Assembly (NCBI RefSeq): GCF_003313465.1
Contig: NZ_KZ845664.1
Location: forward strand, 124,001 to 188,000
Length of the DNA stretch: 64,000 nt
Source of the DNA: Thermoflavimicrobium daqui
Lineage (GTDB): Bacteria; Bacillota; Bacilli; Thermoactinomycetales; Thermoactinomycetaceae
Direction of reading: 5' to 3'
In this document: positions 18,523 to 28,048 of the stretch, piece after piece
Layout: the number at the start of each line of letters is the position of its first letter
Position numbering within the stretch: position 1 is the first letter of the stretch
Position numbers and translations under genes: made by a program
The notes under the pieces: model-generated
What the model was told of the DNA's origin: nothing
The model's input: the letters and a program-made list of their open reading frames with translations, nothing else
Database searches by the model: none

Positions 18523-21012
18523 ATGGAAATAGATTATATTGATGAGTTTCTATCTGGATTTCATGTTTCTGCAAGATCATCAAAAAAGGAAACGGAAGTT
18601 CATCCTATAATTAAAAACATCGTCTTTAAAATAAAACAAGAAATAGATTCTAAAAATATCCATATAGTTATAAAATTACCTAAAAAAAGTAATATCGCTT
18701 TATGGATAACAACTATTTACCATTTGCTTTGGCTAAAGGAAAATTATAAAAGGATTGAATTGGAAAAATCTGATTTAAAGATCGGGCAAAGACTTTTGCT
18801 AAATGGATGTTTAGTAGAATACTTGGGAAAAAGTATAGATGGTAAAAAAATAAAAGTTAGGTGTAAAGATCTGGATTATCAGTTTTCTTTTAAACATGTG
18901 TATAGTTTGATTTTAGTTGAGAATGATAGGCGCTCATTAGCAAAGCATACAAAGTTACAACAAACGTTTAAAAATACTATTTCTAAAGTTGCTAAACTAT
19001 ATTCATTGAATGCACAAGCGGTTCTTCAGTCTGTTTTAAATTGTAATGTATTAATAGCTAATTATAAAGAAGTGAATGAATTTGGGAAAAAATTAAATAT
19101 CAACGGAACTCGAATCTCTGATTTTTTTCCATGGTACAGCCTAAGTTCTCAAGAAAGAAATAATTCATATGCGTATACTGTACTTAGTTTAAGTGGAACA
19201 TGTATAGTTTCGAATAATTTTCTAAGTCTTATTGATCATATGGAAGAAAATAATTCTTCAGTTAATGTTGTATTTGTTGATGGAGTAGAGATTTTTGAGA
19301 AAGAGTTTTATGATATTAGGGAAGAATTTATCAATAATAAAATCCCTATAGTTTTTTTTTCTGATGAGAAAAATGATGAGATCGTAGATCAACTAAAAGA
19401 TGAAGGGTTTACTATTATAGATATGATGAACAAAGTTCAAGATAGCGATTTACTGTTTTGTTCATATTCAAATCCATTTTATGAAATTGACAATTACCTT
19501 TATAATTATTTAAACCTTGAGTTAATAGACCACCCCATATCCGAGCCTATGATTATAAAACTCCCTAATATGTTAGAAGAGATCAGAAAAGATATAGGAT
19601 TAAAAGAAACACGTGTCAAAGACTTGTATTATAAACTATTTATTAAAATGGTCTATCTTACAAAAATTATCAGAATACCAGATGCAACATTCGTAAAAAA
19701 TCAGATAGCTGAGATTGAAAAGTATAAAGATGAAGTTGACAAATTAAAAATGTGGATAGGTAAGAGAGAACAAGAGCTCATTTTAAGAGTAATTAGTAAA
19801 CTAAAAAAATTAGTTAAGGTAATTTGTAATAGTGTCAAAAACGGAAAAGTGAAAGCAATAAATACTTTAGTTAAGAAAAATCCTAGTAAGAATTACCTTC
19901 TAATTGTTGGAAGTGAAAAGGAAAAAGTAGAGACACAAAATTATTGGATTAAAAAAACTTGTAATTTATATGTATCTACTCTTTCCGAATTGAATCGTTT
20001 AAAAATAGATCAACGGAAATTTGCAAAAATTATTATTAGTGGGTGGTTTGGTAAAGAAAAAGTAAAAAAAATAAAAAGAACATATTTCGGGAGCAATTAT
20101 ACAGTGCTTCTTTATTCATTTGAATTGGATTGGTTTAACAAATATATTGGAAAAGAGAAAGTATTAACACAACAAAAGTATGATTTAGAATTGCCTAATG
20201 CTGAAGATAGAATTGATCAAGTGAAAAAAGAGATTTCAGATCTTCAGATTAAAAGATACTGTGAAAATAAGTCAAATAGAGATTTGGTTAAAGCAAAAAT
20301 GGTAAGGTTTCATAATAATAAGTGTGCTTTTTTTCATGAAGGGCATAAACTCTATCAGGTTAATAATTTAGTGTATAGAAAGGAAAGCCAGTTACTAAAT
20401 GACATCCCTAAAAAGACTGTTAAGGAAATAAGATTGGGAGATTACGTTATTTTCAGGGAACGTGACTCGGATATTATACGAGAATTAGTAGATCAGAAAC
20501 TAAAAAAAGAGGGAAGGTCTTATTTGCGAGATTACGCTGCGTTATGGCGGAAGGCTTTATGGGAAATATATAAACTAGCTCATGAAGATTTAAGTATGAC
20601 CGTTAGATTGTTGGAGAAAAATGGGTGCACACGGCATACTGTTACAGTTAAAAATTGGTTGTTTAACGATTTAATGATTGGTCCACGAAATTTCGATGAT
20701 GTAGAAATTATTGCTAAAACAAGCAATTATCAACCTTTGATCAAACATATGGATCAAGTTGCAAATGCAGTGGATGAACTTACTAAAATACATCGTTCAG
20801 TTGCACATGAACTTCAACATGAAATGCTTCGTAAGTTAACGGATAAGGTTCCGAAAGATAACTTACAGTCTTACGATGATTCTTTTATGCTAGATGGACT
20901 AGGTAGGATCTATTTATTAAGAGTGGAATATATTTCAGAAGAATGGGTAAAAGTCGATGCTAAAAATATTAATAAGCTAATTAATATGGAGGGGAATTTA
21001 TGGCTCGAATGA
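18523..21012 (+). CDS. drmE: DrmE-like DISARM protein
   Basis: An 829-residue protein, first gene of the five-gene defence operon. I assign it to DrmE, the class 2 DISARM subunit of unknown function, mainly from its place before drmA-drmB-drmMII and its size. I see no Walker A. Segments such as VNVVFVDGVEIF and KIPIVFFSDE look like a degenerate nucleotide-binding or helicase-like core. The C-terminal 200 residues (from EIRLGDYVIFRE onward) are a helical domain with RDYAALWRKALWEI. ATG is preceded by GAGGTGA. It overlaps the next gene by 13 nt, so translation is coupled. Strong AT bias suggests acquisition. Confidence 0.6.
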   Translation: MEIDYIDEFLSGFHVSARSSKKETEVHPIIKNIVFKIKQEIDSKNIHIVIKLPKKSNIALWITTIYHLLWLKENYKRIELEKSDLKIGQRLLLNGCLVEYLGKSIDGKKIKVRCKDLDYQFSFKHVYSLILVENDRRSLAKHTKLQQTFKNTISKVAKLYSLNAQAVLQSVLNCNVLIANYKEVNEFGKKLNINGTRISDFFPWYSLSSQERNNSYAYTVLSLSGTCIVSNNFLSLIDHMEENNSSVNVVFVDGVEIFEKEFYDIREEFINNKIPIVFFSDEKNDEIVDQLKDEGFTIIDMMNKVQDSDLLFCSYSNPFYEIDNYLYNYLNLELIDHPISEPMIIKLPNMLEEIRKDIGLKETRVKDLYYKLFIKMVYLTKIIRIPDATFVKNQIAEIEKYKDEVDKLKMWIGKREQELILRVISKLKKLVKVICNSVKNGKVKAINTLVKKNPSKNYLLIVGSEKEKVETQNYWIKKTCNLYVSTLSELNRLKIDQRKFAKIIISGWFGKEKVKKIKRTYFGSNYTVLLYSFELDWFNKYIGKEKVLTQQKYDLELPNAEDRIDQVKKEISDLQIKRYCENKSNRDLVKAKMVRFHNNKCAFFHEGHKLYQVNNLVYRKESQLLNDIPKKTVKEIRLGDYVIFRERDSDIIRELVDQKLKKEGRSYLRDYAALWRKALWEIYKLAHEDLSMTVRLLEKNGCTRHTVTVKNWLFNDLMIGPRNFDDVEIIAKTSNYQPLIKHMDQVANAVDELTKIHRSVAHELQHEMLRKLTDKVPKDNLQSYDDSFMLDGLGRIYLLRVEYISEEWVKVDAKNINKLINMEGNLWLE

Positions 21013-22754
21013 TACCCCCTTATATTTCGGATGATGTTAAGAGCTCGGGCGAAAAGATCATATTCCAGTTGTTTGAAAATGATCCAGATACCAAAGATTG
21101 GGTTGTTTTACATTCCCTTTCATTGTCACAACATGTGAGTAAAGTATCTGGAGAAATTGATTTTTTGGTTTTAGCTCCTAATGTAGGTATTTTCGTTTTG
21201 GAAGTTAAAAGCGGAAGAGTTGAATATAAAGATGGAGTTTGGTGTTACCAAAATCGATACGGAGAAAAGTTTAAATGTATGAGAGGTCCCTTTAAACAAG
21301 CTGAAGAAGCTATGTTTAGTCTTCAAAATCATATTAGAAACAAGTATGGACCTAATCATCATTTATCTAATTTACTTTTTGGTTATGGAGTGATGTTTCC
21401 GCATATTGCATACAAACAGTATAGTATTGAATATGATCACTGGTGTGTTTTTTCGAGAGAGAATGCGAGATCTAAAGATGGAATTAGCCAGTTTATTAGA
21501 AATTTATCTATGCAAACAAAAAAGAAGTTAGCATACAGGAATATCCAAAAGAATCTACCTTCCCCAAAGGATATAGAAAAGATCGTAAATCTTTTAAGAG
21601 GAGATTTTCAGTGTGCAATTAAACCAAAACATCTTATTGAGGATGTAGAAGCGGAGATTATAAAGTATACCGAAGAACAGTGTAGGGCTTTGGATAGTCT
21701 CGAAGATAATCCAAGATGTTTTTTTAGAGGTGGAGCAGGTACTGGTAAAACAATGATTGCGATGGAATCAGCCAAACGGAGTGCGATTCGTAAGCAAAAG
21801 ACCTTGTTTTTATGTTACAACTGGCCTCTCGCCAACAAGTTAAAGCGGGATTTGAAAGGAATAGAAAACTATGTTACGGTAAGCCACTTTCATGGTTTTC
21901 TTAGTTTATTAAGCGAAAATAAGATTTCAAAACTAAGAAAAAAAAAGCCAAATGAATATTTTAATTCCAGAGTGTACTTGCAAGATGACCTTCCGAATTT
22001 TGCATTAGAAAGTATCTGGTATGGTGATTTTCGTCCGTTTGATAAAATTATTATTGATGAAGCACAAGATTTGCTAAAAGAAAATTATTTAGATGTGGTT
22101 GATGCGTTGTTGGACGGTGGGTTAGCTGGTGGGAAATGGGAAATGTATGGAGATTTTAATCAAGATTTATATATTAAACAAAATGAAGAAGTAATGCTTC
22201 AACTCTTAGAAAAGAGATCCAACTTTACTAGATGTCGTCTATTAAAAAACTGTAGGAATACAAAAAACATCTGTATTCAAACATCATTGTTGACAAGGCT
22301 AGAGCTACCAGAAGTGTTAGTAAGAACAAATGAGATGGTTGATTATTATTTTTATCAAAATCAAGAAGAGCATATTCAAAAAGTCGAAAATGTTCTATAT
22401 TCCTTAAAGGAAGATGAAATACCACTTCATCACATTACGATATTATCCCCCAGATCATGGGAAAATTCAATTGTATCAAAAATTAGCCAACAGCGACTTC
22501 CTATTGTTCAGTTGGAAAAGGTGGATATGAATAATTTAATGAACAAACTTACTTTCTCTACCATTCATAGATTTAAAGGGCTAGAGAATTTTTATATCCT
22601 GATTTGTGATATTGAACAATTAACTGCTGACTATATTCGCCCGATTCTCTATGTAGGAATGACACGGGCAAAATTAAAATTAGACTTATTTTTAAATAAA
22701 AACCTAGAAGAAGAGAGAAACAAATTACTACTGGATAGCCTTAAGGGGGATTGA
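21000..22754 (+). CDS. NERD nuclease-domain / superfamily 1 helicase fusion
   Basis: A 584-residue protein. An N-terminal NERD domain (about 17-110) has a PD-(D/E)xK-like pattern: Asp54 in EIDFLVL, then Glu68-Val-Lys70 in FVLEVKSG. A UvrD-like SF1 helicase follows: Walker A GGAGTGKT near 245, Walker B IIIDEAQD near 350, a motif IV-like NCRN, IHRFKGLE and motif VI YVGMTRAK. All helicase motifs look intact. It overlaps the DrmE-like gene and ends 2 nt before drmA, so it is an integral operon member. The canonical DISARM operon as I know it has a PLD-type DrmC instead, which is absent here. The protein may supply the nuclease. Confidence 0.85.
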   Translation: MARMIPPYISDDVKSSGEKIIFQLFENDPDTKDWVVLHSLSLSQHVSKVSGEIDFLVLAPNVGIFVLEVKSGRVEYKDGVWCYQNRYGEKFKCMRGPFKQAEEAMFSLQNHIRNKYGPNHHLSNLLFGYGVMFPHIAYKQYSIEYDHWCVFSRENARSKDGISQFIRNLSMQTKKKLAYRNIQKNLPSPKDIEKIVNLLRGDFQCAIKPKHLIEDVEAEIIKYTEEQCRALDSLEDNPRCFFRGGAGTGKTMIAMESAKRSAIRKQKTLFLCYNWPLANKLKRDLKGIENYVTVSHFHGFLSLLSENKISKLRKKKPNEYFNSRVYLQDDLPNFALESIWYGDFRPFDKIIIDEAQDLLKENYLDVVDALLDGGLAGGKWEMYGDFNQDLYIKQNEEVMLQLLEKRSNFTRCRLLKNCRNTKNICIQTSLLTRLELPEVLVRTNEMVDYYFYQNQEEHIQKVENVLYSLKEDEIPLHHITILSPRSWENSIVSKISQQRLPIVQLEKVDMNNLMNKLTFSTIHRFKGLENFYILICDIEQLTADYIRPILYVGMTRAKLKLDLFLNKNLEEERNKLLLDSLKGD

Positions 22755-22755
22755 C

Positions 22756-25700
22756 ATGGCTAATTTTACAAGAGATTTTATTATTCAATTCTTGAAAAGT
22801 GAAATTATAGGACCTGGTGAAGGAGCTGATAACGAAGTTTTAGAAGAGAGACCTCGTCAAAGATATGGTGCAGGGATTTTGTTTCCACAAGGAACTATGA
22901 TTAAAGATACTCACAATTCGACAGATGATATTGTAAGGCTTGAGAGTGATGAACCGAAACCATTGATAGAATCTTTTGGAGAGCGAGGTGAAGACTTTGA
23001 CGAAGAAAATCAGTATTTTAATGATGATTCAATTCAATTGGCAAATGATACTTTACCTTCTGCTATGGGGGTAAGTTGTTTTATGTTACCGATTAGGGAA
23101 GGGTTAGCCGTTAAGATTTCGGCAGCTCGTTACCATCCACAGCAAAAGCCAACGAAAAAAAGTGGCGGAAAAGAATTTATAAAAACCACTTATCGCAGAG
23201 AAAAGTTAGATACAATATTAAATCTTTCATCAGATAACTTACCTAATGGGAAAAATAAAAAGAGCGAATTCCCCATTAAAAAAGGTGAAAAAAACACAGG
23301 ATTAGTTTTTAAAATCTTTGATCGAACCCCACCCACATTACAAAAGCAAGAAAAGAAACTATATACTTTTGTTCTTGTGAATGAAAATATGATAGATAAA
23401 AAGATAGATGATGAAGACTGTTTTTTTCAAGTGTCATTTAAGGTATCTAGTAAGGGAAAAGCTTGTTTCTATCCCTATCCCAATAATAAATTAATAGGAA
23501 ATTCAGAAGATGAAAAGTCAACTCAGCTTCTATACCGTAACTATCATACATATGCGGTAGGACATGGATGTGCTGCTTCTTGGGAAGAAAATGATGAAGC
23601 TATAGCTTACTCTGTACAAACAGATATTTTACCTACTTATGAAATGAAACCAATCGTCCCTACCAATTTAGACGATATTCATCTTAGTATGTTTGAATTT
23701 AGCGATAAAGGTTGTAGCAAAACACTGATTCAAACACTTCGGAAACTATGTGATAGGTATGAAAGTTGGATTTTAAAGCAAGAGCTACTTTTGGTTGAAT
23801 TAGAAGAAAAATATAAAGAAACAGCCGATAAACATATTATAAACTGTAAAAAATGTTTAAAAAGGATGCGAGATGGGATTGAAATCTTACACTTAAATAA
23901 GGATGCATTAAAAGCATTTCAATTAATGAATCGAGCTATGCTACAGCAGCAATTACATTATGGATTACCGCTAAGAGTGTGGAAAAAAGCAAATGACGAT
24001 GACGAGAATAATTTCGACCTTGATCCATTAGCATATAAAAATGATTTAGAAGATCCAACTACTTGGACGAGCTCTGAATATGGATTATGGCGACCATTCC
24101 AAATCGCCTTTATACTTATGAATTTAAGATCGATAGTTTCTCCAGAAAGTCCTGATAGAAATATTGTTGATATTATTTGGTTTCCTACGGGGGGAGGAAA
24201 GACAGAAGCATATTTAGGTTTAAGTGCGTTTACAATGCTTTACCGTCGCATATGTAATCCAGATGACGAAGGAACAACTGTTTTAATGAGATATACACTA
24301 CGGTTGTTAACTACTCAGCAATTTCAAAGAGCAACATCCCTAATCTGCGCATTAGAAAAAATTCGTGACGAGATGACTGATAAGTTGGGAAGTCACAGAT
24401 TTACTATAGGATTATGGGTTGGTAGTCGGTTAACTCCTAATAGTAGGGATGGTGCTGATAATGCATATAAGAACTTAGAATCTTCCGGAAAAAATCCTTT
24501 TGTTATTTTAAAATGCCCATGGTGTGGAGCAGAAATGGGAGCTATAAAAAAGCATTTGGTAGGGAACAAAAAGGGTAGAAAAAGGAACAATCAAAGAAAT
24601 TATATTATTAAAGGTTATTGTAAAGATAGCAAAACCGTTCGTTTTCGATGTGGGGATAAAAAATGTAGGTACTCTAAAAGAAAGAATCCTCTACCAATTA
24701 TAGTGATTGATGACGATATTTATGAAAATCCTCCAAGTTTACTAATTGGTACAGTGGATAAATTTGCGAGTCTTCCTTGGAATACCAAAATTCGAAAGCT
24801 TTTTGGATTTCGAGAAAGTAGAAAAGATGTCACACCACCACAGCTAATCGTTCAAGATGAGCTTCATTTAATATCAGGTCCTTTAGGATCAATGGTTGGT
24901 CATTATGAAACGATGATTCAGGAGCTGTGCCGAGATCGTCGTACTGGCTTTCTTCCGAAAGTGGTGGCTTCTACAGCAACGATTAGTCGTGCAAAGGAGC
25001 AATCTAATGCACTATATAACTGTGGTATCGAAAATGTATGTCAGTTTCCACCCCAATGTTTAAATGCTGGTGAATTATTTTTTGCAAAAACAGATCATTC
25101 TCAAGAAGGACGTATTTATGTTGGAGTTCATGCTTCAGCATTGCCTTCACATGCTACAGCCCAGGTACGTGTAGTATCTGCTTTATTACAAGCTAGTAAA
25201 TCGGCACCTGTAACATCAGAAGAAGAGAGAAATCCATATTGGACGATTCTCAATTACTTTAATAGTGTTCGAGAATTGGGACATGCAGCAACACTTGTTA
25301 ATGCTGACATTCGTGAATATATGAGATCGATGTGTGCTAGAAAAGGTTTGCAGAAAACTGAAGGGGATAATCCAAGACGATTTGTAAGGCGGATGATTGA
25401 ACTAAATAGCCGTCTATTAGACGATGAGGTCCCTAAAATGTTACAAGCTTTAGAAATTCCATATCCAAGTAAAGATGATCAACTACCTGTTGATCTATGC
25501 TTGGCTACGAATATGATTTCTGTAGGAGTGGATGTAGCTCGTCTTGGACTTATGACTGTTATTGGACAACCTAAAACAACATCAGAGTATATCCAAGCTA
25601 CCAGTAGAGTAGGGAGATCATCTAGAGGTCCAGGGTTAGTAGTTGTTATTTATAATACCGGAAAGCCACGAGATCGTTCATTATATGAACGTTTCCATTC

Positions 25701-26157
25701 ATATCATCAAGCAATTTATAGTCAAGTGGAGCCAACAAGTATTACTCCATTTTCAATTCCAGTGAATGAACGAGCGTTACATGCATTGTTAGTAACTTAT
25801 ATTAGATACTTTGGCAGTGAAGATAATAGTAAACATCCTAGACCATTTCCAGAAACTAGGTTGTTTGAAAAATTTAAGTCTTTATTACATGATCGTGTAA
25901 AAAATATTGATCCTGATGAGCTTGAAAGAACAATTAAATTACTTAATGCACGGATTAAAGAGTGGAATGAATATTTACCAGGAATTTATGGGAATTTTGA
26001 ACCTCCGAAGGAATTCCCCTTAATGTACCCAGCTGGAAGTGATATAAAATCAAGCTGGGCAAAAAAGTCATGGTCTACTCAAGGCTCTATGCGTAGTGTT
26101 GATGTAAACTGTGTTGTTAAGCCAATCGAACGTTATTTAAGTAAGGAGAATGAATGA
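22756..26157 (+). CDS. drmA: DISARM helicase DrmA
   Basis: A 1133-residue superfamily 2 helicase matching DrmA. Walker A is WFPTGGGKTEAYLG near residue 475, the DEAD-like box is VQDELHLISGPLG near 700, SAT-type motif III is STATI, and motif VI is QATSRVGRSSRG near 946. A cysteine cluster (CPWCGAE then CGDKKCRY, about 587-640) suggests a zinc-binding insertion between the helicase motifs. DrmA forms a complex with DrmB that engages phage DNA ends. The start lies 2 nt after the NERD-helicase stop, and the stop overlaps the drmB start, so the operon is tightly coupled. Confidence 0.88.
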   Translation: MANFTRDFIIQFLKSEIIGPGEGADNEVLEERPRQRYGAGILFPQGTMIKDTHNSTDDIVRLESDEPKPLIESFGERGEDFDEENQYFNDDSIQLANDTLPSAMGVSCFMLPIREGLAVKISAARYHPQQKPTKKSGGKEFIKTTYRREKLDTILNLSSDNLPNGKNKKSEFPIKKGEKNTGLVFKIFDRTPPTLQKQEKKLYTFVLVNENMIDKKIDDEDCFFQVSFKVSSKGKACFYPYPNNKLIGNSEDEKSTQLLYRNYHTYAVGHGCAASWEENDEAIAYSVQTDILPTYEMKPIVPTNLDDIHLSMFEFSDKGCSKTLIQTLRKLCDRYESWILKQELLLVELEEKYKETADKHIINCKKCLKRMRDGIEILHLNKDALKAFQLMNRAMLQQQLHYGLPLRVWKKANDDDENNFDLDPLAYKNDLEDPTTWTSSEYGLWRPFQIAFILMNLRSIVSPESPDRNIVDIIWFPTGGGKTEAYLGLSAFTMLYRRICNPDDEGTTVLMRYTLRLLTTQQFQRATSLICALEKIRDEMTDKLGSHRFTIGLWVGSRLTPNSRDGADNAYKNLESSGKNPFVILKCPWCGAEMGAIKKHLVGNKKGRKRNNQRNYIIKGYCKDSKTVRFRCGDKKCRYSKRKNPLPIIVIDDDIYENPPSLLIGTVDKFASLPWNTKIRKLFGFRESRKDVTPPQLIVQDELHLISGPLGSMVGHYETMIQELCRDRRTGFLPKVVASTATISRAKEQSNALYNCGIENVCQFPPQCLNAGELFFAKTDHSQEGRIYVGVHASALPSHATAQVRVVSALLQASKSAPVTSEEERNPYWTILNYFNSVRELGHAATLVNADIREYMRSMCARKGLQKTEGDNPRRFVRRMIELNSRLLDDEVPKMLQALEIPYPSKDDQLPVDLCLATNMISVGVDVARLGLMTVIGQPKTTSEYIQATSRVGRSSRGPGLVVVIYNTGKPRDRSLYERFHSYHQAIYSQVEPTSITPFSIPVNERALHALLVTYIRYFGSEDNSKHPRPFPETRLFEKFKSLLHDRVKNIDPDELERTIKLLNARIKEWNEYLPGIYGNFEPPKEFPLMYPAGSDIKSSWAKKSWSTQGSMRSVDVNCVVKPIERYLSKENE

Positions 26158-28013
26158 TGACCCACAGAAAGGTTCGACGCAGCCAGTTAATCTCTCCTTG
26201 GGGAGTAGGACAAATGATCAACTTCCGAAGTGATGAATCTCTAATGGTGTGTGGACTAGATGCATGGGAAAGAGAATATAAACTTGGGGGGGAGATAAAA
26301 GAGTTTAAGATTAATGAAGAGCGTTTGCAGAAACGCCTAGGTGTAAAACACTTTAGGCTACCCCCTGATTATCGTGTGGAAGGAGCGCAAGATGGAAAGA
26401 ATAAAAGACTTATGATTCCAAGTATCCGCTTTCCATTATGGCATTTTTGTCCTCGCTGTGGTGATATGGAGAAACTATCGATATACTCTGAAAAAACGAA
26501 GTGCAAAGGTAGAGAGTTCAAAAGGAAAAAATCTGAAGATAATTCTATTCCGTGCCGTAATATGAACGAACGTTCACGTAGACATTTAATTCCAATCCGC
26601 TTTATTGCCGTTTGTGAACACGGACACATTGAGGATTTTCCTTTTATGGAATGGGTACACCGTGGAAATAATTATTCTGCAAATTGTCGGTTGACACTAG
26701 AAACGGAGAAAAGTAGCGGCTTGTCTGGAATATTAATAAAGTGTACTTGTGGAAAGCAGCGTACAATGAAGGATAGCTTTAATCATAAGGCTCTTAGTCC
26801 CTACAAAAAGTGCAGCGGGAACCGCCCATGGCTTGGTGAAGTTGATAACCATGAAAATATTTGTAGCGCAGATTTAAGAGTTGTACAAAAAGGTGCATCC
26901 AATGTTTACTTTCCACATGTTATTAGTTCTATTTATGTGCCTCAATGGGAGAGTACGGCTCCCAAAAACTACACTGACGTTTTAGAGGAAGAATGGGACT
27001 ATTTAATGTCTTGTAAAATAGATGGCGAACTAGATAAGAGAGTTTTTGATTATATTGCACGCCATCACGATTTAAATCATAACGTACTGTATGAACTAGC
27101 AGTAAAAAAATTAGAAAACGAAAATAAAAATCCTTTATCTGTAACGGAGGAAATGTCAGAAGAACAGTATAGACAAATAGAGTATGAAGCAATACTTTCC
27201 GGGTTGGGTGGGGAAAATCAAGAATTCTTTGTAACTAGGAAAGACATGAATGATTATGATTCGGTGATTAGAGATCACTTTTCAAACATAAATCTCTTAC
27301 ATAAGCTTCGTGAAACACGAGCGTTTGTGGGATTTTCACGTTTAATACCAAATGAGACGAAGACGTTTAGAGAAAGAAAAGAAGAGTTATCCCTTAAAAA
27401 AATTAACTGGTTACCTGCAATTATTGTTAAAGGAGAAGGGTTTTTTATAGAGTTTCATAAAGATAAACTAAGCATATGGGAGAAAAATCTATCTGTTATT
27501 CAAAGGGTTGAACGTTTAAAGAAAAATATAGGTGAATCTAACTATTTTAATCACTTAATCGAGGTAATTACCCCACGCTTTTTATTAATCCATACATTTG
27601 CCCATGCATTAATTAATCAATTAAGTTTTGAATGTGGTTATGGTAGTTCTGCTTTAAGAGAGCGGATTTATTGTGGTAATGATATGCAGGGAGTTTTGAT
27701 TTATACTGCCTCTGGAGATTCAGAGGGTTCATTAGGAGGACTAGTACGACAAGGGAATCCAGATCAGTTAAAGAATGTTATATCTTCAGCCTTAACTTCT
27801 ATAAAATGGTGTTCTTCTGATCCTGTTTGTATGGAAAGTGGTGGACAAGGACCTAATTCATGTAATCTAGCCGCCTGTCACAGTTGTGTTCTCTTACCAG
27901 AGACTTCATGTGAATGGGGAAATCGGCTCTTAGATCGTTCCTTATTAATAGGAACATTTGAACAGCCAGAGATTGGTTATTTTTCTGGATTTTATACTGT
28001 CGATAGTGAGTAG
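26154..28013 (+). CDS. drmB: DISARM protein DrmB (DUF1998)
   Basis: 619 residues with the characteristic DrmB opening KVRRSQLISPWGVGQMINF. A zinc-binding region follows (FCPRCGDMEK, CEHGHIEDFP, CTCGK). The C-terminal DUF1998 domain has TFAHALINQLSFECGYGSS, GVLIYTASGDSEGSLGGLV and CHSCVLLPETSCEWGNR. DrmB partners with DrmA. The start codon overlaps the drmA stop in ATGATGA. Two adjacent ATG codons (26154 and 26157) are possible. I chose the first. Confidence 0.88.
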   Translation: MMTHRKVRRSQLISPWGVGQMINFRSDESLMVCGLDAWEREYKLGGEIKEFKINEERLQKRLGVKHFRLPPDYRVEGAQDGKNKRLMIPSIRFPLWHFCPRCGDMEKLSIYSEKTKCKGREFKRKKSEDNSIPCRNMNERSRRHLIPIRFIAVCEHGHIEDFPFMEWVHRGNNYSANCRLTLETEKSSGLSGILIKCTCGKQRTMKDSFNHKALSPYKKCSGNRPWLGEVDNHENICSADLRVVQKGASNVYFPHVISSIYVPQWESTAPKNYTDVLEEEWDYLMSCKIDGELDKRVFDYIARHHDLNHNVLYELAVKKLENENKNPLSVTEEMSEEQYRQIEYEAILSGLGGENQEFFVTRKDMNDYDSVIRDHFSNINLLHKLRETRAFVGFSRLIPNETKTFRERKEELSLKKINWLPAIIVKGEGFFIEFHKDKLSIWEKNLSVIQRVERLKKNIGESNYFNHLIEVITPRFLLIHTFAHALINQLSFECGYGSSALRERIYCGNDMQGVLIYTASGDSEGSLGGLVRQGNPDQLKNVISSALTSIKWCSSDPVCMESGGQGPNSCNLAACHSCVLLPETSCEWGNRLLDRSLLIGTFEQPEIGYFSGFYTVDSE

Positions 28014-28048
28014 ACCTCCACGAACAAGATAAAGGAGGTTCAAACGTG
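28014..28048 (+). promoter_or_regulatory. Hairpin that would mask the drmMII ribosome binding site
   Basis: ACCTCC (28014-28019), just after the drmB stop, is exactly complementary to GGAGGT (28034-28039), the ribosome site of the methyltransferase, with a 14-nt loop. The structure would hide the Shine-Dalgarno sequence 7 nt before the GTG start. It is the only gap of any size in this otherwise overlapping operon. Confidence 0.45.

Noticed and set aside
18523-21012. Restriction endonuclease of a simple R-M pair with the methyltransferase
   Set aside because: No nuclease motif is visible, and DrmA and DrmB lie between them with tight coupling, which points to DISARM.
21000-22754. Housekeeping UvrD/PcrA helicase
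   Set aside because: The protein has a NERD N-terminus, is shorter than UvrD and is embedded by overlap and a 2-nt gap in the defence operon.
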